The notes beneath the pieces are model-generated. The model had not been told where the DNA came from, did no database searches, and saw nothing but the letters and a program-made list of their open reading frames with translations. From HyVt-337 sp964428895 (GTDB lineage Bacteria; Planctomycetota; Phycisphaerae; SM23-33), in contig CAYRZU010000040.1 in the NCBI GenBank assembly GCA_964428895.1, positions 1 to 30,330 of the forward strand: a stretch of DNA of 30,330 bases. The letters are read 5' to 3'. Every line of letters begins with the position of its first letter. Within the stretch, counting starts at the first letter, position 1. A program made the translations under genes and the position numbers. Positions 6,963-13,792 of this stretch are shown piece after piece.

Positions 6963-9551
6963 CTACAGCCTCGGGTCGACCGGCTCCGATTCCATCGCCA
7001 TCACGCCGAAGACACACTCGTGCACACGACGCAACGGTTCGCGACGGACAAACCGCTCCAATGCCTCCACCCCCAATGCGAACTCCCGCAACGCCAGCGA
7101 TCGCTTACGGCCGAGACCCCGTGCCCGCAGGCGGGACAAGTTCTCCTCGACCACATACTCCGGACCGTAGATGATTCGCAGGTACTCCCCGCCGCGACAT
7201 TTCAACGCCGGCTGCACCAACCCGCGTCGGCCTCGCGCGATGAAGGTCCGCGGCTTGACCACCATGCCCTCGCCCCCACGGGCGGTCATGTCTTCCCACC
7301 AGGTGATGCCGTCGGCCTCGCTGGTTGGGTCCGTCACGTCAATGACCTTACACGCCGTCGCCAGCAAGAGCTGCTCCTCACACGCGCACACGCCGGCCAG
7401 TGTCTGCATGTGCCATTCGTGATCACGCTCGACGTGCACATGCCCCTCGCTGGCCATCACGTGAAAGGGGGCCAACTTCAGGTCGTCCAAGCCCGTGACC
7501 GGCCAGCAGTACTGACGATAGGCGGCCACGTATTTCTCGACCGCATCTTCCCGATCTCGGTATCGCTGGGCCAGCGCCGCGGCCTGATCGGCATCGGCGG
7601 AGTGTTTGGCCGCCTGCTCCAACGCCGCGACGGCGACCGGAAGGGACATCCGCGCCGCAGCCCCGACCGCCGCGTATTGGCCCTTCAGCAATTCCTGAGC
7701 CTTGGCCGACCAGGGCATCAGTTCACAATCCAGGCAGAGCCAATCCGTCTCCAGTTGATCCCACAGGTCCGCGGCGCCAATAGCATTGCGCACGCGTTCA
7801 AGTAGGGCCGCTTCCAGCGTGTCATCACTGAAGAACGCACGGCCCATTCGCGTGGTCACAATTCCGCTGCGCCCGTCGGTCACGCCGAATCGCTTTCGGG
7901 CGGCGTCGGCATCACGGCAGGCAACCACCACCGCGCGCGAACCCATGTGCTTTTCCTCGCACATCACCTTGGGCGCCCCCGCGGCGCGGTAATAGGCGAA
8001 CGCCTCTTCCGGATGCTCCAGCAACCCTTCGCGTTGGGACGTCTCCGACGGGCTCATCGTCGGCGGCAAGTAAATCAGCCACTTGGGATCCACGGCGAAG
8101 CGGCTCATCGCCTCCAGCGCGGCGGTGGCGTTCTCCTGGCGAACGGTGATGTTCGCCCGCAACCGCGTCTGAACAATCCGCTTGCCGAGCACGTCTTCGG
8201 CGTCCAGCACATCGTCATGGATCTGCTGAGCCGACCGCTCGGCGGCCTCATTTGGCTCGAAGGGCTTGGACGGTTCGAAGTAGACTCTCGCCGCCGGGAC
8301 GTCCACAAGTTCCTTCTCCGGCCACCGCAGTGCGGTCAGCCGTCCGCCGAACGCGCAGCCCGTGTCGATGTTGATGGTTCGGTTCAACCACTGGGCTTCG
8401 GGCGTGGGCGTGTGGCCGTAGACAACTGTGGCCGACCCGCGATACTCACCCGCCCAGTCGAATCGCACCGGCAGGCCGAACTCGTCGGTCTCGCCCGTGG
8501 TCTCGCCGTACAGGGCAAAGTCCCGGACCTTGGGCGAGCCGCGCCCCTGCATCTCGGCCGGCATGCCCGCGTGGGCGACCACCACCTTCCCGTCATCGAG
8601 AACGTAGTGGCTGACCAATGAGTAGATGAACTCGGCCGCCTGCTTGCCGAATTCGTCGCGGAACTCCCGCGGCACGTGGTCGAGCTCGGCCAGGCTCTCG
8701 GCCAGCCCGTGTGTGATCTGAACGTTCTTGCCCCGTAGCTTGCGCAGAAACTTGGTGTCGTGGTTGCCGGGGACGGCCAGGGCGACTCCGCTGGTGACCA
8801 TGTTTCGGACCAGCCGCAACGTGTCCAGCACGCGCGGGCCGCGGTCCACCAGGTCGCCCAGGAAGACAGTCTTGCGCCCCTCGGGGTGAACGTAGCCGGC
8901 CGACCCCCAAAGCGAATCGTCCGCCAACTCCACCGGTTGGTAGCCAAGCTCGCCCAGCAGCGCCTCTAGCTCATCGCAACAGCCGTGCACGTCGCCGATG
9001 ATGTCGAACGGCCCGTGCTCGTCGCGTTTGTCGTTCCACAACGGACGCCGCTCGATCGCGGCCGAATCGACCTGCTCGGGCGAGTCCAGCACGATCACGT
9101 GGCTGAAGCCCTCACGCTTCAGACCCCGCAGCGACCGCCGCAGCGCCTGACAATGGCCCCGAATCACATGGTCTCCGAAATTCCGATCCTCGCGTCCCTT
9201 GTTCCGCTGACGGCAGACGCTTTCACCAACGTTGAACACAATCGCCACCGGCAGGGCGTGGAACTCCCGCGCCAGCTTCACCAGCGGCTGACGGTCTTCA
9301 CGGCGAACGTTCGTGGCGTCGACGACGGTCAACTTCCCGAGCTTCAGCCGCGTTCGGGCAATCGCATGCAGCAATTCGAACGCCTCGGGCGTAACCGTCT
9401 GATCGTTCTCGTTGTCGCCCACCATCCCGCGACACGCATCGGAACTAAGCACCTCCGTCGGCAAAAAGTGCTCCCGCGCAAACGTCGACTTACCCGACCC
9501 ACTCGCGCCAACCAATACCACCAACGACAGTCTGGGAATGCCTACTTGCAT
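6963..9551 (-). CDS. pnkp: Polynucleotide kinase-phosphatase-ligase Pnkp (RNA repair)
   Basis: The 862-aa protein has the full three-domain layout of bacterial Pnkp, known from Clostridium thermocellum. The N-terminal 5'-kinase has the P-loop GASGSGKST (K21, S22), then D38, R41 and R116. The central metallophosphoesterase (2',3'-phosphatase) has GDVHG (D187, H189), GDLVDRG (D233, R237), GNHD (N263, H264), HAG (H327) and GHTP (H380). The C-terminal adenylyltransferase/ligase has motif I EEKHMGSR (K534) and motif IV GGEGMVVKP. By recall of the C. thermocellum enzyme, the kinase and most phosphatase residues fall at identical numbers. Pnkp repairs ribotoxin-cut RNA by healing both ends; sealing needs Hen1. 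Its ATG overlaps the hen1 stop by 10 nt, so translation is probably coupled and no separate SD is expected. Nothing appears truncated. Confidence 0.97.
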   Translation of the reverse strand: MQVGIPRLSLVVLVGASGSGKSTFAREHFLPTEVLSSDACRGMVGDNENDQTVTPEAFELLHAIARTRLKLGKLTVVDATNVRREDRQPLVKLAREFHALPVAIVFNVGESVCRQRNKGREDRNFGDHVIRGHCQALRRSLRGLKREGFSHVIVLDSPEQVDSAAIERRPLWNDKRDEHGPFDIIGDVHGCCDELEALLGELGYQPVELADDSLWGSAGYVHPEGRKTVFLGDLVDRGPRVLDTLRLVRNMVTSGVALAVPGNHDTKFLRKLRGKNVQITHGLAESLAELDHVPREFRDEFGKQAAEFIYSLVSHYVLDDGKVVVAHAGMPAEMQGRGSPKVRDFALYGETTGETDEFGLPVRFDWAGEYRGSATVVYGHTPTPEAQWLNRTINIDTGCAFGGRLTALRWPEKELVDVPAARVYFEPSKPFEPNEAAERSAQQIHDDVLDAEDVLGKRIVQTRLRANITVRQENATAALEAMSRFAVDPKWLIYLPPTMSPSETSQREGLLEHPEEAFAYYRAAGAPKVMCEEKHMGSRAVVVACRDADAARKRFGVTDGRSGIVTTRMGRAFFSDDTLEAALLERVRNAIGAADLWDQLETDWLCLDCELMPWSAKAQELLKGQYAAVGAAARMSLPVAVAALEQAAKHSADADQAAALAQRYRDREDAVEKYVAAYRQYCWPVTGLDDLKLAPFHVMASEGHVHVERDHEWHMQTLAGVCACEEQLLLATACKVIDVTDPTSEADGITWWEDMTARGGEGMVVKPRTFIARGRRGLVQPALKCRGGEYLRIIYGPEYVVEENLSRLRARGLGRKRSLALREFALGVEALERFVRREPLRRVHECVFGVMAMESEPVDPRL

Positions 9552-10939
9552 TCAAACACCCCCATCTGCGTCGGCGGGCCGTGGGCCGGGTCTTCCGGGC
9601 CCACCGGCAGGAAGCGGACGGCGTAGCCGAAGCGGCCCGCCAGGGCGGTTGCCCAAGCTTGGAACTCCTGGCGAGTCCATTCGAAGCGGTGGTCCCGGTG
9701 GCGGAGCTTGTCGGCCGGCAGGGACTCCCACAGGACGTTGTATTCACGGTTGGGCGTGGTCAGGATAATGGTGGACGGCTTGGCGAACTCGAACACCACG
9801 CGTTCGAAGGCGGCCAGGCGGGGCGGATCGAGGTGTTCGATGACCTCGGCCACCACAGCCGCATCGAAACCTTCCAGCCGGCTGTTGCGGTAGAGCAGCG
9901 ACCCGTGCATCAGCGCGATTCGCTCGGCCTTGGCCGTCGGCAGGCGCTCAAGGTTCAATCGCTTAGCAGCGTATTCCAGCGTGCGAACGGAAACGTCCAT
10001 CCCGACCAGTCGCTCGAACTGCTTGTCCTTGAGCAACTCGGCCAGCAGCTTGCCCTCGCCGCAGCCGAGGTCCAGCACGCGGTGTGCGTTGGCCGCCCGC
10101 AAAGCCGCCAGGATCGCTCCGATCCGTTGGTCGTTGAGGCGCAATTGCTGCTCGCCGGCATCCTCGGCCGATACAGAGTCGCCCGTCTCGTCCGATGCCC
10201 GCCCATCGTCCTGCTCGGCCAGGCGCGCCATGGCCAACCGGGCCAGGCTCGGCCTATGCTTGAGGTACCGACGCGTGATGGTCTCCCGCTCCGGATGGGT
10301 GGCCAACCAACCGGCGCCCTTGGCCAAGAGCTTCTCGACCTCGGCGTCGCCCACGTAGTAATGCTTGGTGTCATCCAGGACCGGCACGAGCACATACAGT
10401 TGGGTCAGCAGTTCGGCCAGGCGAGCCGTCTTGCGGAGCGTTACGCGGAAGTAGGGGCTGGGGCCCCAATCGGGGAACGTCTCATCCAGCGGCGATCCTA
10501 CTGTTTCGACCTCGTATCCCAACGGTTCGAAAAGCCCTCGCAGGAAGCTCTCTCCGCCGCGGCAGGGCAGAACGGAAATCGTCGCTTCCAACGGAATCGG
10601 GGTGTCGACTAGCTCCGGGCGTTCCTGAGACCGTCCGCCCATGGCCGTGCCGAACACCCGGGAGATTGCCACCGACAGGAACGATGACGCCACGTAAGGC
10701 CGATCGTTGACGTATTGGTCGAGCAGGCCGGTGTGGCTATCGCCGCGACCGCGAACCATACCCACCGGGTCGACATCCAACAGCAGTGCGGCTGTGCATC
10801 GATCGTCACCGATCTTCGGATAGAAGACATGCGCCGCTCCGAAGGATAGCTCGAAGCTTTGGCAGCGTTGGGGGTTCTTGTGCAGCAGGTACCCCAGGTC
10901 GGTGGCTGGCCGATGAGTTGTGCTAATCGAAAGCAACAT
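9542..10939 (-). CDS. hen1: 3'-terminal RNA ribose 2'-O-methyltransferase Hen1
   Basis: The 465-aa product begins MLLSISTTHRPATDLGYLLH, the typical bacterial Hen1 N-terminus; longer readings up to 11041 add residues without that support. The N-terminal half is the Pnkp-binding, ligase-activating part (SFELSFGAAHVFYP, PYVASSFLSVAISRVFGTAM). The C-terminal half is the methyltransferase, with SAM motif VLDLGCGEG at about 288-296 and the metal-binding set E365, E368, H369 (EVIEH) and H417 (HRDHRFEW). Hen1 methylates the 2'-OH at the broken 3' end before ligation, protecting the repaired site from being cut again. No SD precedes the ATG, and a promoter-like pair at 10949-10977 predicts a start of transcription only a few bases upstream, so the message may be leaderless. 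Together with pnkp it forms a complete RNA-repair operon. Confidence 0.96.
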   Translation of the reverse strand: MLLSISTTHRPATDLGYLLHKNPQRCQSFELSFGAAHVFYPKIGDDRCTAALLLDVDPVGMVRGRGDSHTGLLDQYVNDRPYVASSFLSVAISRVFGTAMGGRSQERPELVDTPIPLEATISVLPCRGGESFLRGLFEPLGYEVETVGSPLDETFPDWGPSPYFRVTLRKTARLAELLTQLYVLVPVLDDTKHYYVGDAEVEKLLAKGAGWLATHPERETITRRYLKHRPSLARLAMARLAEQDDGRASDETGDSVSAEDAGEQQLRLNDQRIGAILAALRAANAHRVLDLGCGEGKLLAELLKDKQFERLVGMDVSVRTLEYAAKRLNLERLPTAKAERIALMHGSLLYRNSRLEGFDAAVVAEVIEHLDPPRLAAFERVVFEFAKPSTIILTTPNREYNVLWESLPADKLRHRDHRFEWTRQEFQAWATALAGRFGYAVRFLPVGPEDPAHGPPTQMGVFECK

Positions 10940-10948
10940 AACAGACCA

Positions 10949-10977
10949 ACTGTACCACGTGCGCAACGCCCCGCCAA
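10949..10977 (-). promoter_or_regulatory. Sigma70-like promoter of hen1-pnkp
   Basis: Minus-strand TTGGCG (10972-10977), 17 nt, TACAGT (10949-10954). Transcription would begin near 10942, about 3 nt before the ATG at 10939, which agrees with the missing SD. Confidence 0.5.
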
Positions 10978-11031
10978 TGATGAGCTTGAGCCGATCCGAC
11001 CGGGCGGGCCCCCACGATTTGGCAAGAAAAC

Positions 11032-11071
11032 GAGGCGGCAATCAGGCAGGGGGAGACCTGATCACCGCCTC
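11032..11071 (-). terminator. Two-part hairpin terminator, right copy of the pair flanking hen1-pnkp
   Basis: Outer arms GAGGCGG/CCGCCTC (11032-11038 with 11065-11071) and inner arms ATCAGG/CCTGAT (11041-11046 with 11057-11062) are separated by a CA/CA internal loop and close on CAGGGGGAGA. On the minus strand GTTTTCTTG follows, a good intrinsic terminator. It would end transcripts from the small ORF at 11204-11413 and insulate hen1. Compare the hairpin at 6807-6857. Confidence 0.6.
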
Positions 11072-11203
11072 AAACGGTTCTCGGCAAAGCACCGGAAGGG
11101 GGAGCCGGCACAGCCGAATCCGCACAACATTCTAGGCAGCCATTTGGGAAGACGGGGAAAAGGGGGGCAGAGCTGCGAAATTTCTTGCGGGCCCGACGAA
11201 CGG

Positions 11204-11413
11204 TCAGGCGACATCGGTTTCGGCAGGGCGAATGGTGTCCACCGTCACTGAGCGATCCGGCGCAGCCGAGCCCTCGGCCTGCATGCGTTCCTGCAGGCAA
11301 TCCCAGAAGCGGTCGCACTCCGCGGGCGAATGCTCAGCCACGCACGCCGCTTTGGTGTGCGGGCAAATCACCGGCCCGGCGCTATGTAATGATTCGCTGT
11401 GTTCCATCCCCAT
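11204..11413 (-). CDS. Small Cys-rich protein, unknown
   Basis: A 69-aa ORF that I do not recognise. It has four Cys (C17, C24, C33, C39) in an acidic, His-containing context: VICPHTKAAC, PAECDRFWDC. The spacing C-x6-C-x8-C-x5-C could bind a metal or form disulfides. There is no signal peptide or membrane segment. Third codon positions are mostly G or C, as in the surrounding genes, and a good minus-strand terminator lies about 130 nt downstream; both favour a real gene. Against it, no convincing SD or promoter is seen. The start could be GTG 11416, ATG 11413 or ATG 11407. It points toward hen1 but is separated from it by the terminator, so a link with RNA repair is only positional. Confidence 0.45.
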   Translation of the reverse strand: MGMEHSESLHSAGPVICPHTKAACVAEHSPAECDRFWDCLQERMQAEGSAAPDRSVTVDTIRPAETDVA

Positions 11414-11534
11414 CACCCAGCTACGCCCCGACGTGGGGCAAATGACACGTCACTCCATCATCAATATCGACCCGAAAATGAGGCCACTTTCGCCGAAAAT
11501 GTGGATTCCCGGCGGCCCGGCCCGGCAGGTTCGC

Positions 11535-11564
11535 TTGCGGCAAATTCCGCGCCCCCGGTACAAT
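11535..11564 (+). promoter_or_regulatory. Sigma70-like promoter of the sulfatase-like/TPR gene
   Basis: TTGCGG (11535-11540), 18 nt, TACAAT (11559-11564). The predicted transcription start near 11571 makes the GTG at 11576 an unlikely start codon and favours the ATG at 11624. Confidence 0.55.
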
Positions 11565-11623
11565 AGGTTGAGGCTGTGTCGGCCAACCGCCGACAATCAT
11601 TTAGTCGTAGCCAGAGACCAACT

Positions 11624-13498
11624 ATGCCCGCGAAACAATTCCCCTTCCTTCGTGTTATTTCCGTGGTGGTGCTGATTGGCGCCGCAGCGTGGCTGATTGT
11701 CCCGCAACTGCTGGGCAGCCCGGCCCCACAAGCCAAGCGTATCATCTTGATCAGCATCGACACCTGCCGGGCCGACCATATCGGGGCCTACAATCCCAGC
11801 CGAAAGGACGTAACGCCCAACATCGACGCCTTCGCCCGCGGCGCCACGCTGTTTCGAACAGCGACTTCGGCCGTCCCGATCACGCTACCAGCCCATTCGA
11901 CCATACTGACCGGGCTCCTGCCACCCAACCACGGCGTGCGGAGTCAGCCCGGCTACCGCCTGCCCGAAGAGTACTTGACCGTCACAGAGATACTCGCCAA
12001 GCACGACTACCGAACCGGGGCCGTGATTAGCGCCGACGTCTTGAACCACATCTACGGCCTGGCTCAGGGCTTTGAAGAATACGACGACCAATTCCGCGAT
12101 CCGCGCAGCCGCGGATGGGGTAACGAACGCGCCGGCTCGGAAGCCACCGACGTGGCCATCGAATGGCTGGGCCGACATCACGACGATGAGAAACTCTTCC
12201 TGTTCGTTCACTACTACGACCCCCATCTGCCTTACGAAGCGCCCGAGGAATTCGCCTCTCGATTCGGCACCGACGAGTCCGGTCAATACGCCGCGGAAGT
12301 CGCCTACGTGGACCACTGCATCGGCCGACTCCTCGACGAGATCAAGCGACTGGGAATCTACGACGACGCCATGATCATCATCACCGCCGATCACGGCGAG
12401 ATGCTCCGCGAGCATGGCGAATACGGGCACCAGTTCTTCATCTACCAGCCCGCCATCCAGGTGCCTCTATTGGTCAAGCTACCAGGGCAAACTAACGCCC
12501 GGGAAGTCATCGACCCGGTCGGGCTGGTGGACCTGACACCGACGATCTTTTCGGCCGCGCAAACCACCGGCCGACCCGTCATGATTGACGGCCGGGACCT
12601 CATGGGCTACCTCATCGACCCCGACAAGGTCATGCCAGACCGAAATCGCCAGCTCTATTGCGAAACCCTCGTGCCGACCCAATACGGGGCCAATCCTCTG
12701 TACGGTTTGGCGGGGTTGAAGTGGAAGCTCATCGACGGCAATGACCCGCAACTGTACGACCTGCAAACGGATCCGGACGAGGCCGACAACATCTACGCTC
12801 AGCATGTCAACCTAGCTAATGGCATGTCTCACGAGTTGCAGACCATCGCCCAGACCAAACCCGCCGCCGATTACACCCCCGTCGAGGGGCCTGCTGCCAG
12901 TGGCCTCGGCTACGTGGGTGGAGGTCCCGGGGACGTCTATATTCTCCCCGAGCGAGGCGACGCGAGAGATCTTGTCCGCTGGCATAGCATCTACCAGGAG
13001 GCGGTCTTGCTGGCCGCGGCCGGCCAGATGGACAGGGCCCTGGATCTGGCCCGCCAGGTCACCGAGGCCGTCCCTGGGGTAATCACGCCCCACGTCCTGC
13101 TGAGCCGGGAATTAAGCAAGCTGGGCCAGTACGAAGAAGCGCTCGAACACTGCGACGCCCTGATCAATATCCTCCTGGCCTCCATGAAGGCTAACATTGC
13201 CGCCAAGGACCCTCAAAGCGCCGCCGCGGATTCTCACAACGCCGGCAAGGAGTACGCCTTCCGGGGCGGCGTCCACGAACAGGCCGGCGACACCGCCAAG
13301 GCCCTGGCCGACTACACCGAGGCTATCGAACTGGACGCCGATAGCGCCAAAGCCATCCTCGGCAAGGCCCGCCTCCTGGCTTCCCAAGGGAAGCCGGATC
13401 AGGCCAGCGAGGTCCTCAAGACCGGTCTGAAACATCTCAAGCCCGGCAGCGCCGCGCGTCGGGAGGTCGAAGAGGCCCTGCGACTGCTCCACCAGTAA
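11624..13498 (+). CDS. Membrane-anchored sulfatase-like (alkaline phosphatase superfamily) protein with TPRs
   Basis: The 624-aa protein has an N-terminal signal anchor (VISVVVLIGAAAWLIV, about residues 9-24), an alkaline-phosphatase-superfamily domain (about 33-430) and a C-terminal TPR-like region (about 455-620). In the catalytic domain SIDTCRADHIGAY provides metal ligand D46, and TADHGE provides D256 and H257. The signature where sulfatases have C/S-x-P-x-R reads TLPAHSTILTG, so Thr87 replaces the Cys that becomes formylglycine. A Thr nucleophile is usual in phosphodiesterases and phosphoglycerol transferases, so phosphoester or phosphotransfer chemistry is more likely than sulfate hydrolysis. 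TPRs suggest a protein partner. The active site should face the periplasm. The SD is weak. The substrate is unknown; the next two genes on the strand are also unassigned. Confidence 0.85.
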   Translation: MPAKQFPFLRVISVVVLIGAAAWLIVPQLLGSPAPQAKRIILISIDTCRADHIGAYNPSRKDVTPNIDAFARGATLFRTATSAVPITLPAHSTILTGLLPPNHGVRSQPGYRLPEEYLTVTEILAKHDYRTGAVISADVLNHIYGLAQGFEEYDDQFRDPRSRGWGNERAGSEATDVAIEWLGRHHDDEKLFLFVHYYDPHLPYEAPEEFASRFGTDESGQYAAEVAYVDHCIGRLLDEIKRLGIYDDAMIIITADHGEMLREHGEYGHQFFIYQPAIQVPLLVKLPGQTNAREVIDPVGLVDLTPTIFSAAQTTGRPVMIDGRDLMGYLIDPDKVMPDRNRQLYCETLVPTQYGANPLYGLAGLKWKLIDGNDPQLYDLQTDPDEADNIYAQHVNLANGMSHELQTIAQTKPAADYTPVEGPAASGLGYVGGGPGDVYILPERGDARDLVRWHSIYQEAVLLAAAGQMDRALDLARQVTEAVPGVITPHVLLSRELSKLGQYEEALEHCDALINILLASMKANIAAKDPQSAAADSHNAGKEYAFRGGVHEQAGDTAKALADYTEAIELDADSAKAILGKARLLASQGKPDQASEVLKTGLKHLKPGSAARREVEEALRLLHQ

Positions 13499-13626
13499 GT
13501 TCGCCGGCCGCGGACCCGCCCCGGTAGCCTCAATGGCCAGGGGAAGTCAGCAAGTCGGGCGCTATCCCAATGTGATCCGAGTTCATCCTCGTCCCTGCCC
13601 GACGAACGCCAATACGTGTCGGGCCA

Positions 13627-13645
13627 GTGTCGCGGTCCGCGACAC
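13627..13645. repeat. Perfect inverted repeat in the intergenic region
   Basis: GTGTCGCG/CGCGACAC (8 bp) around a 3-nt loop. TGTCG occurs once more 11 nt upstream. No T tract follows on either strand, so an operator or a non-canonical terminator is possible. It lies in a 294-nt gap that otherwise holds only the promoter at 13728. Confidence 0.4.
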
Positions 13646-13727
13646 CCGCAACAACATTAAGGGTGACCATCTTGTTATTGCCGTCCAGCCATCGCCCCCG
13701 GCATAATGGCCCCAATCGCGACGCGAT

Positions 13728-13756
13728 TTGCGGGTCGCATGTCTGCGCCCTAGAAT
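13728..13756 (+). promoter_or_regulatory. Sigma70-like promoter of the duplicated three-Cys protein gene
   Basis: TTGCGG (13728-13733), 17 nt, TAGAAT (13751-13756), about 36 nt before the start codon. The -35 box is identical to that at 11535. Confidence 0.5.
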
Positions 13757-13792
13757 GACTAGACTGACCCATGGAAGGAGGCGTCCTGATTG

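Noticed and set aside
10940..11041. N-terminal extension of hen1 to 11041
   Set aside because: The typical Hen1 start MLLSISTTH is at 10939 and the extension covers the predicted promoter.
11576..11623. GTG at 11576 as start of the sulfatase-like gene
   Set aside because: It lies about 5 nt after the predicted transcription start and adds residues before an already complete signal anchor.
13627..13645. Inverted repeat as a CRISPR or attachment-site element
   Set aside because: It is a single copy with no spacer array, cas gene, integrase or tRNA next to it.
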